Shown here piece by piece: positions 11,921 through 23,280 of a stretch of 64,000 nucleotides of DNA. A model generated the notes under the pieces. The model ran no database searches, was not told the DNA's origin, and saw nothing but the letters and a program-made list of their open reading frames with translations. The position numbers were made by a program, and so were the translations under genes. How positions within the stretch are numbered: position 1 is the first letter of the stretch; every line of letters begins with the position of its first letter. The DNA comes from Zanthoxylum bungeanum (taxonomy: Eukaryota; Streptophyta; Magnoliopsida; Sapindales; Rutaceae), in assembly GCA_019454045.1 (NCBI GenBank), contig SKCR01036770.1, forward strand, positions 124,001 through 188,000. Reading direction: 5' to 3'.

Positions 11921-12679
11921 GGTAGGGCTCTTTGTTCTCTTTTTAGTATATGTCAAGTGTTTTTTTTTTTTCTGGGCATATCTTAGAGAGAGGGGAGAGA
12001 TGGTGTGGCTAGGTTAATGCATGTTTATATAGAAGAGAGCTAGGGTTGCCCTTGTCTCACAAGGAAGAGATCTAGTTTCCAAATTAGGAGTCCTAAGGAT
12101 GGTATACCAAGATTGAGGGGGGACAAAAATTTAAATTAGGAAGTCAACTATTTTAAATTGGTAGATGTCTTGTTTAGATTAGGAAGTCAAATATATGATT
12201 GGCTTTTATTGTTAGGATTGATTTTAATTAGGTATATCTTCTTTTTAGTTTTAGTATATATATATTCAAATTTATGTAATTAGGCATGATTTAGTTTAAG
12301 TTTGGTAAATGTTTATTTTAATTGGTAAATGGTTTAAATATTTTATTTAATGTTTAATGTTTAAATTAATATTTATTTATTTAATTTGGGATGTGTTTTA
12401 TGGGCTTTGGGAGAGCTAAATGGGCTGGGGTATGAGGCTAGCAGGAAAACCATAATTACCGACACCGTTCGAACGCATCCTCAAACGCGACACTAACGCC
12501 CACAATCTGTTTTCGTTCGAACGCATACCCGACACGCAGCACGAACGAAAACAGTGAACCTTGTTTATTCTGAATTTCCCCTTCCGATATCCGTTTCCCG
12601 TGGCTTTCGTGACTCAAAAGGTAGTGCCTCCAAATGAGACTCATCATCGGGTTTCACATGCAAAAATGCAATGCCTACA

Positions 12680-14472
12680 CCTTGGCCGAGGTATGATTCG
12701 GAAACGAGTTCCGAATATTTATTGGAGAATCATAATTATGTTGCGACACATGAATTGTTCATAGCGGAGATTTGACGTTTAATCTATATCTCCGGAATAA
12801 TTTGGATAACATATGACAAAGAGATTATATATGCAATGACTTCGACTTGGATGGTTCAACTCGATTATCCGTGGTCCTCGTAATTTAGGAGTGGATGAAT
12901 TACGGATATGTAAATGGTTTCCATGATAGATAAACTTGAACCTTGAGAGTCCCACAATATAAAGTGTACTCGTTGAACACTTGGGTAATTAATTATGGAT
13001 AATTCGGATTATTCATAATTTACACATGCATTTTAAATAATGTGTATTTGTATACGATACATAATTTAGATTAGATACACATTATTAACCTATTGGATTT
13101 TGACACTTGTTTATTATTATTATTAATTAATTAATTGTTATTAATTATTAATAATAACAAAATTGGAAGAATATTCTTGGAATATTTTTCCATGTATTTA
13201 TTTTGTCATTTTTTTAATAATTAATGAATTAATTAATTTGTTAATTGATTATTTTAATTAAAGAAATATAATGAATATTCTTTGATTTGGCAAATTTTGA
13301 TTTCCCAAACCATGTGTATTTGACACATGGAATTTTAATTAACAAAATCAAAATAAATATTAATTTTGGATAAGATCAAATGTGTGTCAAAATATTGGCC
13401 TTAAAAATTGATTATTTTTTATCAAAAATTTGGCCAAGTTTCGGCCACATGAGGGAAAAATATAACAGTGGAATTTGTTTCCATTTTGCTTGGCTTGGCC
13501 ATTTTCTCATGTGTTGAGAACAAAAGAAAAATTAGCTTAAGGTTTTGAAACAAAGCAAACAACACCAAGGTGAAGAAAATTGGAGAAAATTGGAACTTGA
13601 AAATTAAGGTAATCTTAAGTTCCTAATTTCTATTTTCTTAGTTTTGTTTTTAAGCATGTGAAATATGTATGAGATATGTATATTGCATGTTTAAATTATG
13701 TATGTATCAAGGATATATATATTGAAATCAAAACTTGGTGTTGGATGCTTAATTAACCTTAACAATTTTTCTTTATAAGCACGTGTTGTTGGATTAATTA
13801 GGGAATTAATCTTAAAATTAAAATTGCCATTCTAGAGTGATATTACCACTCTAATATTGCCTAGAATTTTTCTTGAGGCTTTGTATTGTGGTGACTAGAT
13901 TTGGTGTAAATTAATTGGATTAATTGAGTGAATAAATTGAATTTTGGCTTGAAAAATTGACAAAAATTGATTCTGGATCAGATTTGGTTTTGATCTTAAA
14001 AATAGAATATTTCTCATGTAAAAATATATTATTTGGATGATTTTGGATGTGTATTGGGTGGTGGATAAATTCCGTAAATTATACTGGGGCGACAATGTGA
14101 AAAAACGGTGAAATTCACATGAAAACGGGTTCGTTGTGTGCCGGATGTGATCCCAGCTAACTGGACACTTTTCGGGCAGCCCAAGGGCTGACCGAACACT
14201 GCCCAAATATTCGGGATGACTCGGCTCGGCGATTGGTCAACCGGTTTGACCGTTTGCCCGTTACGCGTAGATTTGTCGAAAAATATTTTCGTAAAATAAT
14301 TTGTCCTGTTACCAAATATATTATGTTATTAAATGTTAATAAATAATATATTTAAACTTATTTGAGTGAATTATAAATATTTGATATTAATTAATTCGCT
14401 CGAGAAAATTTTAAAATGTTTAAAAACCTTTTTCGCCCTCTGTCGCGCCCTTCCGCTGCGCTTACCCCAACA
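12680..14472 (+). mobile_element. Copia family A 5' LTR, truncated at its 5' end
   Basis: Matches 19799-21583 of the A 3' LTR, from 'ccttggccga' to the shared terminus 'cgcttaccccaaca'. About 650 bp at the 5' end of the LTR are missing and replaced by the Tat LTR. A TATA-like word is at 13461 (tataacag, changed from tataaaag in the other LTR). The two LTRs differ by scattered substitutions and small indels, so the insertion is not recent. Confidence 0.85.
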
Positions 14473-14475
14473 AAA

Positions 14476-14487
14476 TGGTATCAGAGA
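14476..14487 (+). other. Family A primer-binding site (initiator-Met type)
   Basis: TGGTATCAGAGA begins 3 bases after the LTR end. TGGTATCAGAG is the complement of the 3' end of plant initiator methionine tRNA, the usual Copia primer. Confidence 0.85.
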
Positions 14488-15214
14488 GTCTGATCCCACA
14501 TCCAAAATAATTTTTCATGCCTTAAATATTTGATATTTAATTCAATTTATTTTACACATGCTTGAATTTTAATTGATTTGATCAATTATTTAATGTTCGA
14601 TGTTTTTTTTATAAAATCCCTATAATAAGGCTTTTTGTTTTGTGGGTGTATTGTACACTAATGGGTCTGTCTCGTCAATACTGATATAAATATTTTTCTT
14701 GATATCGTGGTTGTGTCTGCCAAAGCAGTGCGACTATGATTAATGAAAATTTATTTATACCGGTAAAACTTATTTGATAAGAAATAAATTTGAGCGAACG
14801 TGCATACCAATAGATGCCAAAGCAGTGGGGTGATGCATTAGTACCTTGGATATGTACATTGACGAGTATTGCCTTGAATATGCCCCATCCAATAGATGCC
14901 AAAGCAGTGAGGATCAGAAACGGTTTATGACCTATTTTAAAGAGTCACATTGGATGTGATTGGTAATTGTTACCTACTTTCAAATATATTTGGGCATAAT
15001 GTGCCAAAGCTGTGTGTTCAAATATATTTGTGAGGTCTACTTCCTGCTATAGAATTTAATTTAATTATTGAATTCTCGTATTTTGTTTGGGGATTATCAA
15101 TTTACGTAATATAGTGGGAGGGCATCATTATATTAAAAATCCATGATATGTTGGATGTTTTGTAATATTGATGAAATTACTTTTTTAACTCATGTTTCTT
15201 TTGTAAAGTTTGTG
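14488..15214 (+). other. Family A leader with four iterated motifs and a hairpin
   Basis: Untranslated stretch between primer site and gag ATG. It holds TGCCAAAGCAGTG at 14718, 14815 and 14897 and TGCCAAAGCTGTG at 15002. Between the third and fourth copy lies 'gaaacggtttatgacc', followed by the inverted repeat TCACAT-tgg-ATGTGA at 14945-14959. The B, C and D leaders have the same layout with different sequences (see findings). A role in dimerisation, packaging or translation is only inferred. Confidence 0.7.
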
Positions 15215-16090
15215 ATGACAGCTACTACTTCCACTAATCCGTTTGCTCGTGTCCTGGACGCGAACAAATTGACTGGTCCTGAGAACTTTAATGAATGAGA
15301 ATTGGATCTTAAGATTGTCTTAAGGTCCGAGAAGTTGGGTTATGTACTGGATAATCCAGTGCCGCTGGATATTGCACCGGAGTCATTACCTGAAGACAAT
15401 GAGGTATTTGAGAAATGAAAGGATGATGATTTGAGAGTCAAGTCACTCATTCTCCGTTCTATGTCTTCTGATCTAAAGAGGCAATATGCTGATATGTCTG
15501 ACTCCTATAGCATTATAACTCAATTTCGGGAGCTTTTTCTAAACCAGAAGCAAAACCTGTTGTACAGAATCTCTGTGGAATTGTTCCACGCTCGTTTGGC
15601 TGATGGCAAGCCCGTGAGTCCACATGTCCTGCACATGATGGATCTCATGGAGCAGCTTCGAAAGTTTGACTTTCAGCTGAATGAGACTTTGGGCATGAAT
15701 TTGATTCTTGGCTCACTCCCACCAGCATATTCCCAGTTCATTATGAACTTCAACATGCATGAAATTCGCTGTTCCTACAGTCAGTTGCATCAGATGCTTC
15801 AGACTGCTGAGGAGGACATCAAAAAGGGTGTGCCGACACTCATCTCAAAGTCCTTTTTGCCTAGTTCTTATTCTTCTTTTCAATCTGTGAGATCGGACAA
15901 GAAGAAGAAGAAAAAGGCAAAAAAGACTGGCTCCGGTGTTCCTCCGAAAGGAAAGGTTGAAAAGCCAGGCAAGTCGAAGAAAAAGAAAGCAGCTGAGGAC
16001 AAGTACCACTACTGTGGTAATATTGGACATTGGAGACGCAATTGTCCAGACTACATAGCTTCCGTCAGACAGTTTGAGCCTCTGCATCAG
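15215..16090 (+). pseudogene. Family A gag, two Trp-to-stop changes
   Basis: Starts at the ATG at 15215 (MTATTSTNPFARVLDANK), matching the opening of family C gag. One frame then runs into the zinc-knuckle region, broken by TGA at 15296-15298 and 15416-15418. Both replace a tryptophan that family C keeps (DWDLDL; AWKDDD). The body has the UBN2/Copia gag text (LFHARLADGKPVSPHVLHM). A lysine-rich tract 'KKKKKKAKK' precedes the knuckle. The knuckle reads YHYCGNIGHWRRNC, so its first Cys has become Tyr. Gag forms the particle shell; this copy is dead. Confidence 0.85.
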
Positions 16091-17440
16091 GTATGTTTAT
16101 TTTCCCTATCATTGATATCTCTTTGGCTTGTGAAGTCATTGGTTTTGGATGGGTTTTAGATTCTGTTAGTCCGACTCACATCTGTAATTCGTTGCAGGGG
16201 CTGAAGATCAGTAGAATGTTGAATCCATGAGAGATGCAGCTTCGTTTTGGAAATGAAGATTCATTATCTGCAGTAGCCGTTGGCGAATACGAGATTTGTC
16301 TATCCAGAGGCAGCATCATTTTGACAGATTGTGTTTTTGTGCCTGGTTGTGTAGCTAATATTATCTCCTTGTTTGTATTAGATACAAAAAGATATCATGT
16401 ACATATTAAGAATCGTTCTATGTATATATATATATATATATATATGAATGATGTTTTGTTACACAAATATTCAAATTCGCAAGGTCATTATATTTTGCAT
16501 GCCATTAGAGATGTTTATGAAATTGGGGATAATAAACGTAAAAGATCTGAAATAAATGATACTGAATTGTGGTATATGCGGTTAGGTCATATATGTGTAC
16601 GACGCCTAACCTAGTTGGTTAAGAATGGTCTGATTGAGAATCTAACCATACAATCTTTTCCAACTTGTGAATCTTGTATTTAGGATAAAATGACCAAAGC
16701 CCCATTTACTGGTGTTGGACATCGAGCCATTGACTTATTGGAGCTCATACATATTGATGTATGTGGTCCTATAAGTCACACTGCTCATAGTGATTTTTCT
16801 TACTTCGTAACATTTACCAATGATCTGTCACAGTACGATTATGTTTATTTGATGAAACATAAATCGTAAACCTTTGAAAAGTTCAAAGAATTTCGAAACA
16901 AAGTAGAAAAAACAAACTGGTAAATTAATCAAATGTCTTCGATCGGATCGAGGCAGTGAATATATGAGTAGTGAATTCACCGAGTATCTTAAAGGAGAAA
17001 TCAGACTTTATTGGATATGGTCTGATCCATGTTGAGTTTTACAGATCTATCTTACTTTTTGTGGGGGTATACTCTTCTAACTGTTGCATATCTGCTGAAT
17101 AGGGTTCCTTCTAAAGCTGTTCCCACCACTCCATATGAGGTATGGGTTGGTAGGAAACCGAACCTTAATTATATTAGGATTTGAGGCTGTCCTGCATACG
17201 TCAAGGTGACGCAGCAGGATAAACTTTTGCCTCGAGGGCGAAAAGTTAGGTTTGTTGGATATCCTTCGAATTCCAAAGGATATCAATTCTATGAACCCGA
17301 GCATCGAAATGTGTTCGTAGCTCGTTTTGCCAGATTTCTTAAAGAAGAATTCTTGGCAAAAGGTGGTAATCATAGAAGGGTGAACTTGATGAAGTCCAAC
17401 CAATAGATGACAGACCGATAGAGGACTCACAGGTTCAGAC
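16091..17440 (+). pseudogene. Family A protease and integrase, deleted and frameshifted
   Basis: The protease site reads 'WVLDSVSPTHICNSLQ', where the usual D-S/T-G has Val for Gly. The core continues as 'EMQLRFGNEDSLSAVAVG' in the open piece 16234-16614. Integrase follows with 'LWYMRLGHI' and 'FPTCESCI' (zinc site) and 'LRSDRG' (second Asp). There are stops at 16681 (CAG to TAG), 16867 and 17182 (Trp to TGA). Near 17000 about 70 bp are lost: the text passes directly from 'YLKGE' to the 'LLDMV' region, which removes the catalytic Glu of the DDE triad. Integrase could not act. Confidence 0.8.
16422..16445. repeat. (TA)n microsatellite
   Basis: A run of about eleven TA units inside the family A protease region. 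It is read as a Tyr-Ile repeat (YIYIYIY) without breaking the frame, so it probably expanded after insertion. Confidence 0.85.
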
Positions 17441-18230
17441 AGAAGCAGAACCTTCTAATTCCACTCTCTGTAGGTCTACTAGGATATCGAGACCTCCTAA
17501 GTGCTTGTACTTGATACAAGACAAGAGTCTCGATGTGCTTCTCGTGGAGGAGACTGATCCGTATACCTACAGAGAAGCAATGTTAGACATTGATTCTGCT
17601 AAATGGCAGGAAGCCATGAATTCCGAAATGGACTCTATGCATCAGAATCAAGTTTGGGACTTGGTTCCGCTTCCTGAGGGAATTGTTCCTGTAGGTTGTA
17701 AATGGTTTTACAAAAGGAAGCGCGGGACTGATGGGAAGGTTGAAACCTTCAAAGCCCGACTGGTTGCTAAAGGTTACACTCAAAGGCCAGATGTGGACTA
17801 TGATGAAACCTTTTCACCAGTAGCGATGCTAAAGTCTATTAGGATTTTATTGGCTATCGTTGCTTACCATGATTATTATATTTGGAAAATGGATGTTAAA
17901 ACAGCTTTTCTTAATGGATTTCTTGATGAAGAAATCTATATGGAACAACTAGAGGGTTTTGTCTCCATCCAAAATTTTAGCATGGTATGTAAGCTTAAGA
18001 AGTTCATTTATGGACTTAAACAAGCTTCGCGGAGTTGGAATCTTTATTTTGATGAGGTAATCAGATTGTCTGGTTTTCTAAAAAATGAAGAAGAACTTTG
18101 TGTTTATAAGAAGGTTAGTGGGAGTATGATCGTGTTCTTAGTGCTTTATGTTGATGACATCCTGATCATTGGAAATGATTTTGGAATGATGCAGGGTGTT
18201 AAAGTATACCTCTGTAAAACTTTTCCATGA
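17441..18230 (+). pseudogene. Family A reverse transcriptase, one-base deletion at its end
   Basis: One open frame covers the Copia RT: 'AMLDIDSAKWQEAMNSEM' at the start, then 'VGCKWFYKRKRG', 'KARLVAKGYTQRP', 'MDVKTAFLNGFLDEE', 'IYGLKQASRSWN' and the catalytic 'LYVDDILIIGND'. It ends at 18230 because one base is missing in the 'aaaacttttccatgaaag' stretch. The next domain is in the adjacent frame and overlaps by 4 bases. Apart from this the domain looks whole. Confidence 0.85.
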
Positions 18231-19132
18231 AAGACTTGGGTGAAGCTTCCTATATACTTGGTATAAAACTCTATAGAGATAGAAAAAGGAAGCTTATTGG
18301 GTTATCCCAATCTACGTACATAGATAAGATCCTAGAAAGATACAACTTTAGCAATTGTAAAGTTGCTAATATATCTTTTCCACATGACATTCATCTTTCG
18401 AAGAAGATGTGTCCTCAAACGAAAGATGAAAAGGCTAGAATGTCTAGCCAACCTTATGCATCATGCATAATAAGCATCATGTATGCCATGTTATGTACGA
18501 GACCTGATATTAGCCATGCAGTAAGCGTTACTAGCAGATATCAGTCAAATCCAGGTAACGACCATTGGATGGTCGTTAAACATATCCTAAAGTATCTAAA
18601 AGATATTAAGGATAAGTTTCTTATTTATGGAGAAAGTGATTTACAGATAAGAGGATATACAGATTCTGACTTTCAGTCAGATCCTGATGATAGAAAGTCT
18701 ACCTCAGGTTTTGTATTTACTCTTAATAATGCTGCAGTCAGTTGGAAGTGTTCCAAACAAGGATCAACAGCTGATTCCACCACTGAGGCAGAATATATTG
18801 CGGCATCAGATGCTGCAAAGGAAGCTGTATGGATTAGAAAATTTATCACTAAATTGGTAGTTGTCCTAAGCATCAAGGATTTGATCCCGTTATTCTGTGA
18901 TAACAGTGGTGCCGTTGCACAAGCAAAAGAACCCAGAGCGCATCGGAAATCGAAACATGTGGAACGAAAGTACCATATTATTCGTGAGATCATCGCTCGA
19001 GGAGATGTTGCCACATGCAAGATATTTGGAGAGGACAACATAGCAGACCCGCTTACGAAGGCCTTTCCTCAGAGACTATATGATAGACATGTAGAGGCGA
19101 TGGGTATTAGATACCATCAAATTTGGCACTAG
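18227..19132 (+). pseudogene. Family A RT thumb and RNase H
   Basis: An uninterrupted 301-codon frame from 'MKDLGEASYILGIKLY' to the pol stop (TAG, 19130-19132). RNase H catalytic residues are present: Asp in 'GYTDSDF', Glu in 'STTEAEYIAAS' and Asp in 'LFCDNSGAV'. It degrades the RNA of the RNA-DNA hybrid during cDNA synthesis. The ATG at 18227 is internal Met, not a real start; the domain belongs to the Gag-Pol polyprotein and is cut off from RT by the one-base deletion. Confidence 0.85.
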
Positions 19133-19148
19133 AGCAAGTGGGAGAAAA

Positions 19149-21583
19149 TATTGGAGTTGGTGCTCGGCGCTCCAAATTTTGTTGTATTTATTGTAAATAC
19201 ATTGTACATTATATTTTATTCTGAATAAAATTAAGTAATTTTTCATCAAAATAATTTTAGATATGGTAAATGTGTAAATGACCGTAGAATGAATAGTTGT
19301 GACATAATTGTAAAAGCGCCGTAATTGTTACTGAGAAATGTCATAATATATTTCATTCTTAAAATTGTTCCTAGTCAAGGTTTACATACTTGGTCGGTTA
19401 GTAAACCCATGAGATCGATACGTGTCATATATTAGAATTGTTATAATGGTTTATCTCAATAAACCATGAGTATTGGGAGACTCGTGTAGACACGTAGGTA
19501 TTTATTGGATAAATACTGAATGACTCATTTAAAGATTCCTAATAGATGGTACACCAACATCAATAGGAATCTTTACGAGTCGAATAACATATTAGCTCAT
19601 TTGACTTATGATACCATTGTGGATATGTGAGATATCCTCCGTACGTTGATGACAGTCACGTAACGATCTTTTTAAGATCAGACCTCCGCCTATTTGTTGG
19701 GTATGGACTGATACTCACGATATCATGTGACGTATCCAGAGAGGACCTGTCAATCCCGTGTACGGGATTTAGGTGTCCAATTTGTGATTCTTTGAAATCC
19801 TTGGCCGATGTATGATTCAGAAACGAGTTCTGAATATTTATTGGAGAATCATAATTATGTCGCGACACATGAATTGTTCATAGCGGAGATTTGACGTTTA
19901 ATCTATATCTCCGGAATAATTTGGATAACCTATGAAAGATGGATTATATATGCAATGACACTTCGGATTGGTGGTCAACTACTCGATTATCTGTGTCCTC
20001 GTAATTTGAGTGGATGAATTACGGACATGGAAATGGTTTCCATGACAGATAAACTTGAACCTAGAGAGTCCCACAATATAAAGTGTACTCGTTGAGCACT
20101 TGGACAATTAATTATGGATAATTCTGATTATTCATAATTTACACATGCGTATTAAATAATGCATATTTGTATACGATACATAATTTAGTTTAGATACACA
20201 TTATTAACCTATTGGATTTTGACATTTGTTTATTATTATTATTATTATTAATTAATTAATTGTTAATTAATTATTATTAAAAAAATTGGATGAATATTCT
20301 TGAAATAGTTTTCTATGTATTTATTTTGTCATTTTGTTAATAATTAAATGAATTAATTAATTTGTTAATTGATCTATTTTAATTAAAGAATATTACATGA
20401 TTTGGCAAATTTTGATTTGCCAAACCATGTGTATTTGACACATTAAATTTTAATTAACAAAATCAAAATAAATATTAATTTTGGATAAGATCAAATGTGT
20501 GTCAAAATATTGGCCTTAAAAATTGATTATTTTTTATCAAAAATTTGGCCAAGTTTCGGCCACATGAGGGAAAAATATAAAAGTGGAATTTGTTTCCATT
20601 TTGCTTGGCTTGGCCATTTTCTCATGTGTTGAGAACAAAAGAAAAATTAGCTTAGGATTTTGAAACAAAGCAAACAACACCAAGGTGAAGAAAATTGGAG
20701 AAAATTGGAACTTGAAAATTAAGGTAATCTTAAGTTCCTAATTTCTATTTTCTTAGTTTTATTTTTAAGCATGTGAAATATGTATGAGATATGTATATTG
20801 CATGTTTAAATTATGTATGTATCAAGGATATATATATTGAAATCAAAACTTGGTGTTAGATGCTTAATTAACCTTAACAATTTTTCTTTATAAGCATGTG
20901 TTGTTGGATTAATTAGGGAATTAATCTTAAAATTAAAATTTCCATTCTAGAGTGATATTACAACTCTAATATTTCCTAGAATTGTTCTTGAGGCTTTGTA
21001 TTGTGGTGACTAGATTTGGTGTAAATTAATTGAGTGAATAAATTGAATTTTTGCTTGAAAAATTGACAAAAATTGATTCTGGATCAGATATGATTTTTGA
21101 TCTTAAAAACAGAATATTTTTCATGTAAAAATATGTTATTTGGATGATTTTGGAAGTGTATTGAGTGGTGGATAAATTCCCAAAATTATTCCGGGGCGAA
21201 AACGCGAAAAAACGGCGAAATTCACGTGAAATCGACTTCGTTGTGTGCCGGCTGTGATCCCAACGAACTGGGCACTGTTCGGGCAGCCCAAGGGCTGATT
21301 GAACACTGCCCAGATGTCCGAGATGACCCGGCTCGACGGTTGGTCAACCAGTTTGACCGTTTGCCTGTTACGCGTAGATTTATCGAAAAAATATTTTCGT
21401 AAAATAATTCATCGTGTAACCAAATATATTATGTTTTTAAATATTAATAAATAATAATATATTTAAACTTATTTGAGTGAATTATAAATATTTGATATTA
21501 ATTAATTCGGTCAAGAAAATTTTAAAATATTTAAAAATCTTTTTCGCCCTCCGCCGCACCCTTCCGCTGCGCTTACCCCAACA
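19149..21583 (+). mobile_element. Copia family A 3' LTR
   Basis: Follows the polypurine tract 'gagcaagtgggagaaaa' (19132-19148). The LTR start reads 'tattggagttgg' where relatives have TGTTGG, so the terminal TG has become TA. It ends in 'cgcttaccccaaca' like the 5' copy. A TATA box (tataaaag) is at 20576-20583. Length about 2.43 kb. It abuts the family B LTR at 21584. Confidence 0.85.
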
Positions 21584-22440
21584 GTATAGACGTGTGGGTA
21601 TTGGTTGGACCGAATACTAAATGACTCACAGATGATTCCTATTAGTTGGAAGTACACACCACCATCAATAGGAATCTCCTCGAGTCGAGTAGCATATGTA
21701 ATCCTTTGACTATAGGATAACATTGATTTTGTGAGAGATTTTACACACTTTAATGCCATGTATGTCAGAAACCTTTCATGGTCTGGCCTCTAGATGTTCA
21801 TTGGATATGGACCGATGCACTCGGTAATCAAGTGCGAAGAAAGATAGGATCTGTCGGCCCGTATGTGTACCATAAGAGGTTTATGTATCCATGTGAATAA
21901 AGTCACAATTCTTAAAGCTTTGACCAAAGTCGATCACCTAGGGTGGATCGCATCAGTTATGAAGAATCATGGACATGTCGATATAAGATGTGCGCCTCAG
22001 AAACTTGACTGTCTATTCTATGTTTCCTAAGCATAACTCAGATAGTCTATGACGGAGGGATTGTTAGACATATATGATGACCTCGACTTTTATAGTTCAT
22101 AAGGTCGTTCATGTTCTTCACGAATTCGGAGGTGGCCGAATTACGTATATATTAGCTAGGCTTATATGACGAATGTGTCTGAACTTAGAGAGTCCCAATA
22201 TGAAGTATACTCGTTAAGCACTTGGGTAGCCGATTAATTTTGATAAAAGATAATATTCAATATTATAATTATCAACTAAGATAATCAAGTGTTATTAAAT
22301 AACATTGATTATTTACTTTGACCTAATTAGATTTAATTGGATTAAATCAATAATTACACAATGACTTACTTGCAAAATCATAATTATCTCGATCATTTGA
22401 GGATATTATGGTAATTGTAAGTATGTAATAATAGGTGGTT

Positions 22441-22540
22441 TTGGCTTGATTTAATTGGATTAAATCAAAGTGGCAAACATTTAACTAATCCATTTCTTAA
22501 TCCTTGGCTTGATTTAATTGGATTAAATCAAAGTGGGAGA
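22441..22540. repeat. Two direct copies of a small palindrome
   Basis: 'ggcttgatttaattggatta' followed by 'aatcaaagtgg' occurs twice, about 65 bp apart. Each copy contains the inverted repeat TGATTTAAT-tgg-ATTAAATCA. A partial third copy is at about 22325. They lie upstream of the B TATA box, so they could be promoter elements. Confidence 0.65.
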
Positions 22541-22645
22541 TAATGAAGATTAGTCACACAAATTATATCTATTTGGACAAATTAGATTAAGCCCACCTAA
22601 AAGTTGATTACAACTTTTATTAATTAAAAATTGCCTAAGTTTTGC

Positions 22646-22653
22646 TATAAATA
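22646..22653 (+). promoter_or_regulatory. Family B LTR TATA box
   Basis: TATAAATA inside 'ttgctataaatagcaa', itself an inverted repeat, in the LTR about 340 bp before the palindrome insertion. This is the best TATA match in the B LTR and probably marks the U3/R region. Transcription start is expected about 30 bp downstream. Confidence 0.6.
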
Positions 22654-22794
22654 GCAAGCTTTAAGAAGGTTTTAATTAAGCAAAGCAAAATCTTTAGAAA
22701 GCTAAGGACAAGCAAATTCTTAGAGAAATTAGTCTATGTTAGAGAAGTGTTTAGAGTATCTTGTGAGGTCTCTACAACATTTCATCTAGGAGAA

Positions 22795-22945
22795 ATCAAG
22801 ATTGGATCTTGGGGTGAAGCTTGCTAGCATTGGAATTAAGATTAGATCTTAGAGTCAAGCTTGCTAATCCTTGGAAGTTCTCCAAATATTTCAACAAAGA
22901 GAAGTAGATTGGATCTTTGAATCAAGCTTGCTAGGTAAGTTTGAA
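22795..22945. repeat. Three ~50-60-bp repeats with 'aagcttgcta'
   Basis: 'gattggatcttggggtgaag' with 'cttgctag', and two diverged versions starting near 22848 and 22908, lie in tandem in what would be the B transcript leader. Confidence 0.6.
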
Positions 22946-22979
22946 CTACTCTTAAGTTATGTTCTTTTATGTATTGGAT

Positions 22980-22984
22980 GCATG
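22980..22984 (+). repeat. Target duplication GCATG, left
   Basis: GCATG directly precedes the left terminus TGATGAGTGG and recurs directly after the right terminus CCACTCATCA at 28049-28053. It is a 5-bp duplication, the size made by LTR-retrotransposon integrases. Confidence 0.8.
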
Positions 22985-23280
22985 TGATGAGTGGTATTTC
23001 TATCACTATTTCCCACTCATTTAACTTAATATTTTGTATAGTTTCTTGAGTTTTATGAACGTTTTGATGTATTTTGTGTTATTTTGCAGATAAATAAAGT
23101 TTCAGGACATTCTGGAGGTGTTTTGGGGCAAAATGGACAAAACTGGACAAAAAGGGCAAAATCATCATTTCAGCGTCGCGACGCTGAAGCCTTGCGCGTC
23201 GCGACGCCCAGTGTGCGCCGAATCTGCTAACATGCGCCTGGTCAACAAATCAGAATTTGAGAAGTTTGACTTTACTAACG

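Larger units (their letters stand above)
1988..12679 (-). mobile_element. Ty3/Gypsy Tat-lineage retrotransposon, decayed, 3' LTR missing
   Basis: Read on the minus strand the order is LTR, primer site, leader, gag, protease, RT, RNase H, second RNase H, integrase, post-pol region. This is the Gypsy order, and the extra RNase H after the first one marks the Tat lineage (Ogre/Retand relatives). All reading frames are interrupted. The 3' end is cut off at 1988 by the family C LTR, so the 3' LTR is absent. The left limit is clear; the right limit, where the 5' LTR meets the truncated family A LTR, is set at the point where A-family homology starts and is approximate. Confidence 0.85.
9451..12679 (-). 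mobile_element. Probable Tat 5' LTR (possibly truncated)
   Basis: The stretch from the primer site to the family A LTR has no gene. It is built of repeats (see the separate entries at 9895, 10136, 10340 and 11770), as expected for a long Tat LTR. I cannot confirm it with a second copy because the 3' LTR is missing. The short open frames (up to 161 codons at 11082-11567) lack known domains and overlap the repeats, so I do not treat them as genes. The right part (11950-12450) is AT-rich with nothing recognisable. Confidence 0.5.
21584..22984 (+). mobile_element. Copia family B 5' LTR, left segment
   Basis: From 21584 this matches the B 3' LTR at 54545 onward ('gtatagac ... ttggttggaccgaatact'). 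The first ~350 bp of the LTR, present at 54192-54544, are missing. A promoter lies at 22646. The LTR is interrupted at 22985 by the palindrome and resumes at 28049. Short repeats are noted separately. No coding sequence. Confidence 0.8.

Noticed and set aside
14718..15014. CRISPR-like spaced repeats
   Set aside because: Motif spacing is irregular, repeats are 13 bases, and the setting is a plant retrotransposon leader.
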